The notes under the pieces: model-generated
The model's input: only the letters and a program-made list of their open reading frames with translations
What the model was told of the DNA's origin: nothing
Database searches by the model: none
NCBI GenBank assembly: GCA_964393825.1
Contig: CAYMUY010000008.1
Span: forward strand, 1 to 64,000
Origin: PFJX01 sp964393825
GTDB lineage: Bacteria; Pseudomonadota; Gammaproteobacteria; Burkholderiales; Thiobacillaceae
DNA: 64,000 nucleotides
Direction of reading: 5' to 3'
Translations under genes and position numbers: made by a program
Shown here: positions 41,238 through 50,036 of the stretch, one piece after another
Layout: the number at the start of each line of letters is the position of its first letter
Numbering within the stretch: position 1 is the first letter of the stretch

Positions 41238-43538
41238 ATGCTCGGCAAGACTTCCACACGGCGCTGCGCCGTATCCAAACCCCCGAAGAAACCGTTGGCG
41301 CCCCGTGTCGCGCGGCAACTGCGCGAAGTCTGGTGGCTGGCCGCCGTCGGCCTCGCGGTCTACCTCGGCATGATCCTGATCAGCTATCACGCGGGCGACC
41401 CCGGTTGGTCGCGCACCGGCATGGATCAGGCGGTGGCGAACACTGGTGGTCATTTCGGTGCCTGGCTGTCCGACCTGTTGCTGTATCTGTTCGGTCTCTC
41501 CGCCTGGTGGTGGGTGTTGCTGTCCCTGTTCCTGGTCTGGTGGGGCTATCGCAATATCGGCGAGGGCGCGGTGGTCAGCGAACACCGCCACGGCCTCGGC
41601 ATCACCCTGATCGGCTTTCTCATGGTTCTGCTCACCAGCAGCGCCCTGGAAGCCCTGCGCTTCCACCACGGCCGGGTCGAATTGCCCTTGATCGCCGGAG
41701 GCGCACTCGGCGATGGCCTCGCCCGGCTGGTCCAGATGGCGTTCGGGTTCGATGGCGGCACCGTGCTGCTGCTGCTTGCCTGGGGTGCCGGTTTCAGCCT
41801 GTTCACCGGCCTCTCCTGGATCATCCTCGCTGAACGCCTGGGCACGGCGATCGAGGCTGTTTTCAGTGCCGCCCTGGCGGCCTGGCAGACACGTCGCGAT
41901 CGCCGGGCGGGCCAGGAAGCCCTGAGCGAACGCGAAGAAGTGGTGCGCAAGGAACGCAAGCGCATGGTCAAGGACCCCCCGGTGCGCATCGAGGCCGCGG
42001 CGCCGGCCATCGTGAAATCCGAGCGGGTACAGGAAGAACGTCAGGAACGTCTGTTCCACGACCTGCCCAACGATCAACGGCCGCCGCTGCGCCTGCTCGA
42101 CGAACAGGTCAACACCACCACCCAGGTCGACCAGGCCGGCCTGGAAGCGACCTCCCGCCTGATCGAACGCAAGCTGCGCGAATTCGGCGTCGAGGTGAAG
42201 GTGCTGGCCGCTTATCCCGGGCCCGTCATCACCCGCTATGAGATCGAACCCGCCTCCGGCGTCAAGGGCAGCCAGATCACCAACCTGGCCAAGGACCTGG
42301 CGCGCGCCCTGTCGCTGGTCAGCATCCGCGTCGTGGAAACCATCCCGGGCAAGAACTGCATGGGACTGGAACTGCCCAACAGCCAGCGCCAGGTGGTGCG
42401 CCTGACCGAAATCCTCTCCGCCAAGATCTACAACGACAACGCTTCGCCCCTGACCCTGGCCATGGGCAAGGACATCAGCGGCAACCCCATCGTCGCCGAC
42501 CTGGGCAAGATGCCGCACGTGCTGGTAGCCGGCGCCACCGGTTCCGGCAAATCGGTGGCAATCAACGCCATGATCCTGTCGTTGATCTACAAGGCCACCC
42601 CGGAAGAAGTGCGGTTGATCATGGTGGACCCGAAGATGCTGGAGCTGTCTTCCTACGAGGGCATTCCACACCTGCTCGCCCCGGTGGTGACCGACATGAA
42701 GCTGGCCGCCAGCGCGCTTACCTGGTGCGTGGGCGAGATGGACAAGCGCTACCGCCTGATGTCCTCCCTGGGCGTGCGCAACATCGCCAGCCTCAACCAG
42801 AAGGTGAAGGAAGCGGAAAAAGCCGGGCAACCGCTGACCAATCCCTTCTCCATCACCCCGGAAAGCCCGGAACGCCTCACCACCATGCCCTACATCGTCA
42901 TTCTCATCGACGAACTGGCCGACCTGATGATGGTCGCCGGCAAAAAGGTGGAAGAACTCATCGCCCGCCTGGCGCAGAAGTCGCGCGCGTCCGGCATGCA
43001 TCTGGTGCTGGCGACGCAGCGCCCCTCGGTGGATGTCATCACCGGCCTGATCAAGGCCAACATCCCCACCCGCGTCGCCTTCCAGGTCGCCAGCCGCATC
43101 GACTCGCGCACCATCCTCGACCAGCAGGGCGCCGAGTCCCTGCTCGGCCAGGGCGACATGCTTTACCTGCCACCCGGCCACGGCCATCCGACGCGGGTGC
43201 ATGGCGCCTTTGTCTCCGACGACGAAGTTCACCGGGTTTGTGCCTGGCTCAAGGAACTTGGGCCGCCGCAATATGACGAAGCAGTGTTGTCCAACCCCGA
43301 GGACGAATCGGGTGAAGACGCGGATGCAAACGATGCCGAGGCCGACTTGCTCTACGACGACGCCGTCGCCTATGTCCTCAAGAGCCGCCGCGCCTCGATT
43401 TCCTCGGTGCAGCGGCAACTCCGAATCGGCTACAACCGAGCCGCCCGGCTCATCGAAGCGATGGAACGCGCCGGGCTGGTCTCTCCCATGCAAACCAATG
43501 GCAACCGTGAAGTGATCGCCCCTCGAAATGACAGCTAA
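41238..43538 (+). CDS. ftsK: DNA translocase FtsK (766 aa)
   Basis: Septal DNA pump that moves chromosome ends to dif and activates XerCD. It has four N-terminal membrane helices (about 30-185), a short charged linker, then the alpha and beta motor domains with Walker A GATGSGKSVAINAM (about residue 432) and Walker B IVILIDELADLMMV. At the C-terminus is the winged-helix gamma domain that reads KOPS (SSVQRQLRIGYNRAARLIEA). The linker is short, as in other betaproteobacterial FtsK. The start is uncertain: ATG 41238 is chosen because the TATAGT element lies just upstream, while ATG 41178 would add 20 residues. lolA overlaps its 3' end. Confidence 0.95.
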   Translation: MLGKTSTRRCAVSKPPKKPLAPRVARQLREVWWLAAVGLAVYLGMILISYHAGDPGWSRTGMDQAVANTGGHFGAWLSDLLLYLFGLSAWWWVLLSLFLVWWGYRNIGEGAVVSEHRHGLGITLIGFLMVLLTSSALEALRFHHGRVELPLIAGGALGDGLARLVQMAFGFDGGTVLLLLAWGAGFSLFTGLSWIILAERLGTAIEAVFSAALAAWQTRRDRRAGQEALSEREEVVRKERKRMVKDPPVRIEAAAPAIVKSERVQEERQERLFHDLPNDQRPPLRLLDEQVNTTTQVDQAGLEATSRLIERKLREFGVEVKVLAAYPGPVITRYEIEPASGVKGSQITNLAKDLARALSLVSIRVVETIPGKNCMGLELPNSQRQVVRLTEILSAKIYNDNASPLTLAMGKDISGNPIVADLGKMPHVLVAGATGSGKSVAINAMILSLIYKATPEEVRLIMVDPKMLELSSYEGIPHLLAPVVTDMKLAASALTWCVGEMDKRYRLMSSLGVRNIASLNQKVKEAEKAGQPLTNPFSITPESPERLTTMPYIVILIDELADLMMVAGKKVEELIARLAQKSRASGMHLVLATQRPSVDVITGLIKANIPTRVAFQVASRIDSRTILDQQGAESLLGQGDMLYLPPGHGHPTRVHGAFVSDDEVHRVCAWLKELGPPQYDEAVLSNPEDESGEDADANDAEADLLYDDAVAYVLKSRRASISSVQRQLRIGYNRAARLIEAMERAGLVSPMQTNGNREVIAPRNDS

Positions 43539-44160
43539 ATACCTGCTCCCTCTGCTCCTCACCCTTTGCACCACCGTCTGGGCGACCCTCCCCGCCCGCG
43601 CCGACGCCCAGGCGCGGCTTTCCACCTTCGTCAGCCAGACCAAGGGCCTCAAGGCCCAGTTCACCCAGACGGTGTTCGACCGCAACGGCCGCAAGACCCA
43701 GGAGTCAAGCGGCACGTTGTTCTTCTCCCGCCCGGGCAAGTTTCGCTGGGTCTATCAGAAGCCCTACGCGCAACTCCTGGTGGGCGATGGCAAGCGCCTG
43801 TGGATCTACGACGAAGACCTCGACCAGGTCACCGTGCGCAAGCTCGACCTCGCCATCGGCGACAGCCCCGCCGCCCTCCTGGCGGGAGAAAATGACATCG
43901 AAAAACGCTTCAACCTGAAAGACGTGGGCAGCAAGAATGGCCTCGACTGGGTCGAGGCGGCGCCGAAGTCATCGGGCGGCAGCTTCGAGGTCGTGCTTCT
44001 GGGCTTCAGGGGCGACAACCTGCAGGCAATGGAATTGAAGGACAGTTTCGGCCAGACCACCCTGCTGCGTTTTTCCAACCTGGAACGCAACCCCTCGCTT
44101 GGCGGCAGCCTGTTCCGCTTCAGCCCGCCCAAGGGCGCGGACGTGATCAGCGACGACTGA
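43528..44160 (+). CDS. lolA: Outer-membrane lipoprotein carrier LolA (210 aa)
   Basis: Periplasmic chaperone that carries lipoproteins from LolCDE to LolB. A signal peptide (about residues 1-25, ending LPARADA) is followed by the LolA beta-barrel half: LSTFVSQTKGLKAQFTQTVF, SSGTLFFSRPGKFRWVYQKP, LWIYDEDLDQVTVRKLD and LLRFSNLERNPSL. Normal length. ATG at 43528 lies within the last codons of ftsK (11-nt overlap), so the two are translationally coupled, an arrangement widely conserved in proteobacteria. Confidence 0.96.
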   Translation: MTAKYLLPLLLTLCTTVWATLPARADAQARLSTFVSQTKGLKAQFTQTVFDRNGRKTQESSGTLFFSRPGKFRWVYQKPYAQLLVGDGKRLWIYDEDLDQVTVRKLDLAIGDSPAALLAGENDIEKRFNLKDVGSKNGLDWVEAAPKSSGGSFEVVLLGFRGDNLQAMELKDSFGQTTLLRFSNLERNPSLGGSLFRFSPPKGADVISDD

Positions 44161-44216
44161 GTCCGTCCGCCACGCCCTGCAGGTGCTCCTCGTCGCGTCG
44201 TGTCTGCCAGATCGTC

Positions 44217-45032
44217 ATGACCCGATCGCCAGTGCATCTAACGCATGGAGGCTGGGCGACTGCGCTGTTGTTCCTGCTGGTCACCCTGTTTCTGGCTGGC
44301 TGCGCGACCCAGCCGAAGGGCCCGGGCCAGCCGGACGGCTTCACGCCGTTGGCGCGTGATGCGCGGGTCTGGCATGAGGCCACCGCCGTGGCCTATGCCG
44401 AAGACGTGGCCGATCTCCTCGACCCGGCTGTGAACGCCGTGGAAGCCCTACATGGCCTGCCCTTCGTGCGCCCACCCCGTCTTTTCGTGTGCGCAACCCA
44501 AACCTGCTTCAAGAAAATGGTGTCCGTGCCCGGCTATACCGCCGCCGTCCTGCCCGGTGAAATCCTCGTGCTGTCGCCACGGCTGGACCTGGAGGAGCAC
44601 GAACGGCTGCCGGGCATCCTGGCGCACGAGCTTTCCCACTTGCATCTCGGGCAACGACTTGGGCACTACACCGCTACCCTCCCTGTCTGGTTTCACGAGG
44701 GACTCGCCAGCCTGGTGGCGAATGGGGGCGGTGCCGAGTTCAGCAGCGACGAGGACGCCTGCAACGCCTGGGACTCCGGCCGAAAAATCGACTTCGCGCG
44801 GCTCGACAGCCCCGCGAAACGCTATCAGGCGTCTGACTACAAGATGTCGATCCACCAGTTCTACCGCCAGGCCTGGCGTTTCCTGGAATACCTGCAACAC
44901 CGCGACCCCACGGGGTTCACCAGGATGCTGCGCGACATCCAGGCGGGCAAGTCATTCACCACCGCGGTGACCGACACCTACCACACCAGCCTGGAGCGAC
45001 TCGGCCTCGAATTCGATTTTGACAACCGCTGA
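44217..45032 (+). CDS. Outer-membrane lipoprotein with zinc-peptidase motif (271 aa)
   Basis: Lipoprotein with a lipobox LAGC (signal about 1-31, lipidated Cys in LFLAGCATQPKG). The mature part contains the zinc-protease motif ILAHELSHLHLGQR (HExxH) and, about 25 residues later, WFHEGLASLVANGGG, which supplies a third ligand in peptidase-MA-like (gluzincin) enzymes. It is therefore probably a periplasm-facing metallopeptidase; the substrate is unknown. ATG at 44217, 56 nt after lolA on the same strand, so it may share the ftsK-lolA transcript. Convergent with amt, with only 26 nt between the stop codons. Confidence 0.85.
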   Translation: MTRSPVHLTHGGWATALLFLLVTLFLAGCATQPKGPGQPDGFTPLARDARVWHEATAVAYAEDVADLLDPAVNAVEALHGLPFVRPPRLFVCATQTCFKKMVSVPGYTAAVLPGEILVLSPRLDLEEHERLPGILAHELSHLHLGQRLGHYTATLPVWFHEGLASLVANGGGAEFSSDEDACNAWDSGRKIDFARLDSPAKRYQASDYKMSIHQFYRQAWRFLEYLQHRDPTGFTRMLRDIQAGKSFTTAVTDTYHTSLERLGLEFDFDNR

Positions 45033-45058
45033 AGCAGCCCAGGCTGGCGCTACCCGCC

Positions 45059-46261
45059 TTACCAGTTGGTTTCCCGCTCTGCCGTCGCCGAAATCTTGTG
45101 GATGGATAGATCGGCACCGTTGAACTCCTCCTCGGCATCGAGCCGCAGCCCGACCATCAGCTTCAACAAGCCGTAGACCGCCGCCCCCCCCGCCAGCGCG
45201 ATGACCAGGCCGGTCAGGGTGCCAACCAGTTGCGCGGCGAAGGTCACGCCACCGAGGCCACCCAGGGCATGCAGGCCGAAAATTCCGGCGGCGATACCGC
45301 CCCAGGCGCCGCAAAGGCCGTGCAATGGCCAGACGCCGAGCACATCGTCGATCTTCCACCGGTTCTGGGTGATGGTGAACATGACCACGAACAGGGCACC
45401 CGCGATGGCTCCAGTGGCCAGCGCGCCGACCGGATGCATCAGGTCCGACCCCGCACAGACGGCGACAAGGCCGGCGAGAGGACCGTTGTGGATGAAGCCG
45501 GGGTCGTTCTTGCCGATGAACAGGGCAGCGAGCGTGCCGCCAACCATGGCCATCAGGGAGTTCACCGCCACCAGACCGGAAATGGCGTCCAGGGTTTGCG
45601 CGGACATCACGTTGAAACCGAACCAGCCCACGGTCAGGATCCAGGCACCCAGGGCAAGAAAGGGAATGCTGGACGGCGGATGTGCGGAGATGGCGCCATC
45701 GTGGCGATAGCGTCCGCGCCGGGCACCGAGCAGCAATACCGCCGGCAGGGCAATCCAGCCCCCCACCGCATGCACCACCACCGAGCCGGCGAAATCGTGG
45801 AACTTGGCGCCGAAGGCGGCATTGATCCAGTCCTGCCACCCCAGATTGTTATTCCACGCCAGACCCTCGAAAAACGGGTAGACGAAACCGACCAGGACGA
45901 AAGTGGCCGCCAATTGCGGGTTGAACCGGGCGCGCTCGGCGATGCCCCCGGAGATGATGGCGGGGATGGCCGCAGCGAAGGTCAGCAGGAAGAAGAATTT
46001 CACCAGTTCATAGCCGCTTTTCAGCACCAACTGGTCAGCGCCGATCAGGAAATGGGTGCCATAGGCAATGCCATAACCGATGAAGAAATAGGCGATGGTG
46101 GAAACCGAAAAATCGGTCAGGATCTTCACCAGCGCATTGACCTGGTTTTTCTTGCGTACCGTACCGAGTTCGAGAAAGGCAAAGCCGGCGTGCATGGCCA
46201 GCACCATGATGGCGCCCAGTAGTATGAAAAGTACGTCGGCGCCCGATTTCAATGCATCCAT
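45059..46261 (-). CDS. amt: Ammonium transporter Amt (400 aa)
   Basis: Ammonium channel of the Amt/MEP/Rh family. Eleven helices are predicted from the mature start GADVLFILLGAIMVLAMHAG. The pore histidines are visible in SVVVHAVGGW and GVWPLHGLCGAWGG, and the signature LAWNNNLGWQDW and DFAGSVVVH are present. I chose ATG at 46261 with GGAG 8 nt upstream; there is no separate Sec signal. No glnK (PII) gene follows, unlike the usual glnK-amtB pair. A sigma-54-type promoter lies just upstream, so expression probably depends on NtrC and nitrogen limitation. Confidence 0.95.
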   Translation of the reverse strand: MDALKSGADVLFILLGAIMVLAMHAGFAFLELGTVRKKNQVNALVKILTDFSVSTIAYFFIGYGIAYGTHFLIGADQLVLKSGYELVKFFFLLTFAAAIPAIISGGIAERARFNPQLAATFVLVGFVYPFFEGLAWNNNLGWQDWINAAFGAKFHDFAGSVVVHAVGGWIALPAVLLLGARRGRYRHDGAISAHPPSSIPFLALGAWILTVGWFGFNVMSAQTLDAISGLVAVNSLMAMVGGTLAALFIGKNDPGFIHNGPLAGLVAVCAGSDLMHPVGALATGAIAGALFVVMFTITQNRWKIDDVLGVWPLHGLCGAWGGIAAGIFGLHALGGLGGVTFAAQLVGTLTGLVIALAGGAAVYGLLKLMVGLRLDAEEEFNGADLSIHKISATAERETNW

Positions 46262-46292
46262 AGTGGTCTCCAGCAGAACTGGAAACCTACTA

Positions 46293-46306
46293 GCAAGACC
46301 TGTGCC
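46293..46306 (-). promoter_or_regulatory. Sigma-54-type promoter of amt
   Basis: On the minus strand GGCAC-AGGTC-TTGC: GG and GC dinucleotides with exactly 10 bases between them, matching the -24/-12 consensus TGGCAC-N5-TTGC except for one base. It ends about 32 nt before the amt start codon, a suitable distance. Confidence 0.72.
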
Positions 46307-46458
46307 TTTAATCGGGGCAGCATGCACCCGAATGAGATAGGCACGGATTCACCCAACAACCACAACGCAACTCATTGATTATTGGTACTTGAACCGACTG
46401 TCAGGCCTGTCTTCGGAAATGCGATTGCAGCGTATTCTGGTGCAGACCAGGATTTCTC

Positions 46459-46486
46459 AAAAAAACAACGCCCTAATTAGGGGCGT
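46459..46486 (-). terminator. Rho-independent terminator after tatC
   Basis: On the minus strand ACGCCC and GGGCGT form a 6-bp stem (extended by wobble) around a 7-base AT-rich loop, followed by GTTGTTTTTTTGAG. It lies 30 nt past the tatC stop and ends the his-tat operon. Confidence 0.85.
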
Positions 46487-46516
46487 CATTGATGATGCAT
46501 GCACCAAAGCAGAGCC

Positions 46517-47329
46517 TCAAGGTAACTTCTGCTGCTCGTCCTCGATCCGGTCGAATTCCTTGTCCATGTCCTCGATGGACATCGGTCGATAGGGTTCATC
46601 CTCCTCCGCCTTCGGCTTGTTCCGGATCAGCCAGGAGGCGACCAGCACGCCCAGTTCATAGAGCAGCCAGAGGGGGACGGCAAGCATGATCTGCGAGACC
46701 ACGTCCGGCGGCGTGAAGATGGCGCCGATCACGAAGGCGCCGACGATCACGTAAGGCCGTGCCTCCTTGAACTGGTGGATTTCGACCATGCCCATGTAGG
46801 CGAGTGCCACCACCACGATGGGGACTTCAAAGGTGATGCCGAACGCCATGAACATGGTGATGACGAAATCGAGGTACTTGTTGATATCGGTCATGACCGC
46901 CACGCCCACCGGAGCGATGCCGATGATGAAACCGAACACCACCGGAAACACCAGGAAATAGGCGAACGCCATCCCACAGGCGAAAAGGATCAGGCTGGCC
47001 ACCACCATGGGCACGATGAATTTCTTCTCGTGGGCATAGAGGCCGGGTGCGATGAAGGCCCAGACCTGATAGAGGATGACCGGCAGGGCGCCGAGAAAGG
47101 CGGTCATCATCGCCACCTTGATCGGCACGAAGAAAGGCGTGACCACTTCGGTTGCGATCATCTGCCCCCCCTTGGGTAGCTTGGCGAGCATCGGCTGCGC
47201 CAGCAGGGTGTAGAGATCGTTGGCGAAGGGGAACAGGCAGACGAACAGCACCAGCCAGATGATCACCGAGCGCAGCAGGCGATCACGCAGTTCGATCAGA
47301 TGGGAAATGAATGATTCCGTGCCTTCCAT
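46517..47329 (-). CDS. tatC: Twin-arginine translocase subunit TatC (270 aa)
   Basis: Six-helix core of the Tat protein-export complex that reads twin-arginine signal peptides with TatB. Signatures: SFISHLIELRDRLLRS at the N-terminus, FIAPGLYAHEKKF, FAFGITFEVPIV-like segment (MAFGITFEVPIVVVAL) and FTPPDVVSQIMLAVPLWLLYE. The C-terminal 40 residues are a charged cytosolic tail. I chose ATG at 47329, 8 nt after the tatB stop. It is the last gene of the his-tat operon. Confidence 0.97.
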   Translation of the reverse strand: MEGTESFISHLIELRDRLLRSVIIWLVLFVCLFPFANDLYTLLAQPMLAKLPKGGQMIATEVVTPFFVPIKVAMMTAFLGALPVILYQVWAFIAPGLYAHEKKFIVPMVVASLILFACGMAFAYFLVFPVVFGFIIGIAPVGVAVMTDINKYLDFVITMFMAFGITFEVPIVVVALAYMGMVEIHQFKEARPYVIVGAFVIGAIFTPPDVVSQIMLAVPLWLLYELGVLVASWLIRNKPKAEEDEPYRPMSIEDMDKEFDRIEDEQQKLP

Positions 47330-47337
47330 ACCTGTTC

Positions 47338-47862
47338 TCAAACCGCCTTGGCGTCAGGGTTGCTGTGAGCGGCGTCCTTGACGTCGACAGGCGTGGGGTC
47401 GGCCTTGGCGACAGGAGCGGGTGTGGTCACCGGGTCGGGGGCGGCGGCGGGCGCGGCCAGTGGCGTCGCCTCTTCGGCTTGCGCCGCCACAGTGGTGGCT
47501 TCTTCTTCCTTCACCTTGTCCCATTCCTTCATGGTCAGGCCGCCATCGGTGGCACTCATGGCCTGCATGACCTTGCTGATCTGACCGGTTTCCTGCGCCA
47601 CGGTCTCCTCGACCTGGCGGGCGCCCTCCTTGGCCAGGATTTCATAGCGCTGGACGGTGTCCTTCATTTCCTGTTGCATCTTGCGCAACTCATCCAGCTT
47701 GATGTCGCGGTCGATATCCTGCTTGACCTGCGACACATACCGATTGAGCTTCCCCAGCCACTGGCCGGCGGTTCGCGCCACCTTGGGCAGGCGCTCGGGA
47801 CCGATCACGATGAGGGCGATGACACCGATGATCAGGAGTTCGGAAAAGGCGATATCGAACAT
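47338..47862 (-). CDS. tatB: Twin-arginine translocase subunit TatB (174 aa)
   Basis: Single N-terminal membrane helix with the TatB signature MFDIAFSELLIIGVIALIVI, then GPERLPKVARTAGQWLGKL. A long amphipathic and coiled helix follows, then an Ala/Pro-rich low-complexity tail (from about residue 125). It forms the substrate receptor with TatC. Lies 63 nt downstream of tatA and 8 nt upstream of the tatC start. Confidence 0.97.
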   Translation of the reverse strand: MFDIAFSELLIIGVIALIVIGPERLPKVARTAGQWLGKLNRYVSQVKQDIDRDIKLDELRKMQQEMKDTVQRYEILAKEGARQVEETVAQETGQISKVMQAMSATDGGLTMKEWDKVKEEEATTVAAQAEEATPLAAPAAAPDPVTTPAPVAKADPTPVDVKDAAHSNPDAKAV

Positions 47863-47925
47863 GGTTGAGTCCTCAGTAGGCGGTCATCAGTCATCAGCAC
47901 CCTGCCGACCGCGAACCGCCGACCA

Positions 47926-48150
47926 TCAGTTCTGCTGCTTGTCCTTGACCTCGCCCTCGATGGTCGTCCCACGCGTCTCACCCTCACGCGGCAGTTCGGT
48001 GGTCTTGTTTTTTTCCTCGCCCATTGCTTCCTTGAAATTCTTGACCGCGCCCCCCAGGTCGCCGCCGATATTGCGCAGCTTCTTGGTACCGAAGACCAGC
48101 AGAACGATGACCAGTACGATCAACCAATGCCAAATGCTGAATGAACCCAT
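47926..48150 (-). CDS. tatA: Twin-arginine translocase pore subunit TatA (74 aa)
   Basis: Short N-terminal membrane helix (IWHWLIVLVIVLLVFG) followed by the conserved FGTKKLRNIGGDLGGAVKNFK amphipathic helix (read in part) and a charged tail. It builds the variable-size translocation pore of the Tat system. Located between hinT and tatB in the same operon. Confidence 0.96.
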   Translation of the reverse strand: MGSFSIWHWLIVLVIVLLVFGTKKLRNIGGDLGGAVKNFKEAMGEEKNKTTELPREGETRGTTIEGEVKDKQQN

Positions 48151-48208
48151 TTTCTATCTCCTGTTTGAATATGCTCGTACCGATGAGCCACCGGCGCTAA
48201 GTATTGGA

Positions 48209-48547
48209 CTACATCGGGTGCGGTGCGTTTCCACCGATGATGTGGACATGCAGATGAAACACTTCCTGACCGCCGCCGCGGCCGGTATTGATGATGGTGC
48301 GAAAACCGTCATGGAGGCCTTGTGCCTTCGCCAGCCTCGGCGCCAGCAGCATGATGCGCCCCAGGAGGGACTCATGGCGCGCCTCGGCGTCGGCAAGCGA
48401 AGCAATATGCTCCTTGGGAATGATCATGAAATGCACCGGCGCGACCGGGTGAATATCGTGAAATGCCAGGAAATCGTCATCCTCATGGACCTTCTTGCAG
48501 GGAATCTCGCCCGCCACGATCTTGCAGAAAATACAGTTCTCGCTCAT
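48209..48547 (-). CDS. hinT: HIT-family purine nucleoside phosphoramidase HinT (112 aa)
   Basis: Histidine-triad hydrolase of AMP-amino conjugates. CIFCKIVAGEIPCKKVHEDD at the start, VAPVHFMIIPKEHI in the middle, and the triad FHLHVHIIGG at the C-terminus (HxHxH). The ATG at 48547 overlaps the hisE stop (ATGA). Its position between hisE and tatA is characteristic of Betaproteobacteria. Confidence 0.95.
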   Translation of the reverse strand: MSENCIFCKIVAGEIPCKKVHEDDDFLAFHDIHPVAPVHFMIIPKEHIASLADAEARHESLLGRIMLLAPRLAKAQGLHDGFRTIINTGRGGGQEVFHLHVHIIGGNAPHPM

Positions 48548-48870
48548 GCGTCTTCCTTTCTAGCTGCCTTTTCCGCGAGGCCGGAGAGGCCTTCGCGCCG
48601 CGCCAGTTCATTCAGGATTTCGTCTGGATGGATGCCTTCGCGCGCCAGCAGGACCAGCGTATGGAACCACAGGTCGGCGGTTTCATAGACGATTTTTTCC
48701 CGTGCGCCGTCCTTCGCCGCCATGATGGTTTCCGCCGCTTCCTCCGCCACCTTCTTCAGGATGGCGTCGAGGCCCTTGGCATAGAGCCTGGCCACGTAGG
48801 ACGAGTGTGGATCGGCCGACTTGCGCGATGCCAGGGTTTCCGCGAGGCGGTCGAGGATGTCCGAACTCAT
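48544..48870 (-). CDS. hisE: Phosphoribosyl-ATP pyrophosphatase HisE (108 aa)
   Basis: Second step of histidine synthesis: PR-ATP to PR-AMP plus pyrophosphate. The all-helical MazG-like fold is shown by LYAKGLDAILKKVAEEAAET and YETADLWFHTLVLLAREGI, which supply the acidic metal ligands. I chose ATG at 48870, overlapping the hisI stop (ATGA); the longer frame upstream is a hisI shadow. A separate gene here, not fused to hisI as in enterics. Confidence 0.97.
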   Translation of the reverse strand: MSSDILDRLAETLASRKSADPHSSYVARLYAKGLDAILKKVAEEAAETIMAAKDGAREKIVYETADLWFHTLVLLAREGIHPDEILNELARREGLSGLAEKAARKEDA

Positions 48871-49262
48871 TTCTTGTAGATCTCGTGCGGGTCTTTCAAC
48901 ACCGGGTCCACCGCTTCCCAGCGGCCATCTTCCAGCTTCTGGAAGAAACAGCTGTGGCGGCCGGTATGACAGGCGATGCCACCGACCTGCTCGATCTTCA
49001 GCAGGACCACGTCCTCGTCGCAATCGAGACGGATTTCCCTGACCTTCTGGGTATGGCCGGATTCCTCGCCCTTGTGCCAGAGTTTCTTGCGCGAACGCGA
49101 CCAGTACACCGCTTCGCCCAGCTCGGCAGTCTGTTTGAGCGCTTCCCGGTTCATCCAGGCCATCATCAGGATGTCGCCACTCTCGGCGTCCTGCGCGATC
49201 GCCGGCACCAGGCCTTCCTCGGACCAGCTGACCTTGTTCAACCACGACGAATCATGACTCAC
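48867..49262 (-). CDS. hisI: Phosphoribosyl-AMP cyclohydrolase HisI (131 aa)
   Basis: Third step of histidine synthesis, opening the adenine ring of PR-AMP. Signatures: DILMMAWMNREALKQT, YWSRSRKKLWHKGEESGH and the metal-binding LDCDEDVVLLKIEQVGGIAC, then HTGRHSCFF. ATG at 49262 overlaps the hisF stop, and the gene overlaps hisE downstream, so translation is coupled along the operon. Confidence 0.97.
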   Translation of the reverse strand: MSHDSSWLNKVSWSEEGLVPAIAQDAESGDILMMAWMNREALKQTAELGEAVYWSRSRKKLWHKGEESGHTQKVREIRLDCDEDVVLLKIEQVGGIACHTGRHSCFFQKLEDGRWEAVDPVLKDPHEIYKK

Positions 49263-50029
49263 AGTCGTACCTCGATGCCCTGCGCCTGCATATGTTTCTT
49301 GGCCTGTTCCACGGTGTACTCGGCGAAATGGAAGATGCTGGCGGCCAGTACCGCATCCGCGCCGCCCTGTTTCACGCCGTCGACCAGATGTTGCAGATTG
49401 CCGACGCCGCCGCTGGCAATCACCGGGATGTCGAGCGCATCCGAGATCGCCCGTGTCAGGTTGAGGTCGAAACCGATCTTGGCGCCGTCGCGGTCCATGC
49501 TGGTGAGCAGGATTTCACCCGCGCCCAGGCCCTGCATCTTGCGCGCCCACTCCACGGCGTCCAGGCCTGTCGGCTTGCGGCCACCATGGGTGAAGATTTC
49601 CCATTTCGGCGAGGCGCCCCAGACCGTCTGCTTGGCATCGATCGCCACCACGATGCACTGCGAGCCGAATCGGTCGGAACAATCCTTCACCAGCTGTGGA
49701 TTGAAGATGGCGGCGGTATTGATGGACACCTTGTCCGCTCCGGCATGCAGCAGGCGGCGCACATCCTCCACCGCGCGCACGCCGCCGCCGACGGTCAGGG
49801 GAATGAACACCTGCGCGGCCACGTCCTCGATGATGTGCAGGATCAGGTCGCGATCGTCGGAAGTGGCGGTGATGTCCAGAAAGGTCAGTTCGTCCGCTCC
49901 CTGTTCGTCATAACGGCGGGCGATCTCCACCGGATCGCCGGCGTCACGCAGGTTGACGAAATTAACGCCCTTCACCACGCGACCGGCAGTCACGTCGAGA
50001 CAGGGGATGATGCGCTTGGTCAATCCCAT
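49259..50029 (-). CDS. hisF: Imidazole glycerol phosphate synthase cyclase subunit HisF (256 aa)
   Basis: TIM-barrel cyclase subunit that, with HisH, forms IGP and AICAR. RIIPCLDVTAGRVVKGVNFV carries the catalytic Asp near residue 11; LTVGGGVRAVEDV, the second Asp in LLTSMDRDGAKIGFD and PVIASGGVGNLQHL are the phosphate-binding loops. 256 aa is standard. Seven bases separate it from hisA. Confidence 0.98.
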   Translation of the reverse strand: MGLTKRIIPCLDVTAGRVVKGVNFVNLRDAGDPVEIARRYDEQGADELTFLDITATSDDRDLILHIIEDVAAQVFIPLTVGGGVRAVEDVRRLLHAGADKVSINTAAIFNPQLVKDCSDRFGSQCIVVAIDAKQTVWGASPKWEIFTHGGRKPTGLDAVEWARKMQGLGAGEILLTSMDRDGAKIGFDLNLTRAISDALDIPVIASGGVGNLQHLVDGVKQGGADAVLAASIFHFAEYTVEQAKKHMQAQGIEVRL

Positions 50030-50036
50030 GCCAGGC

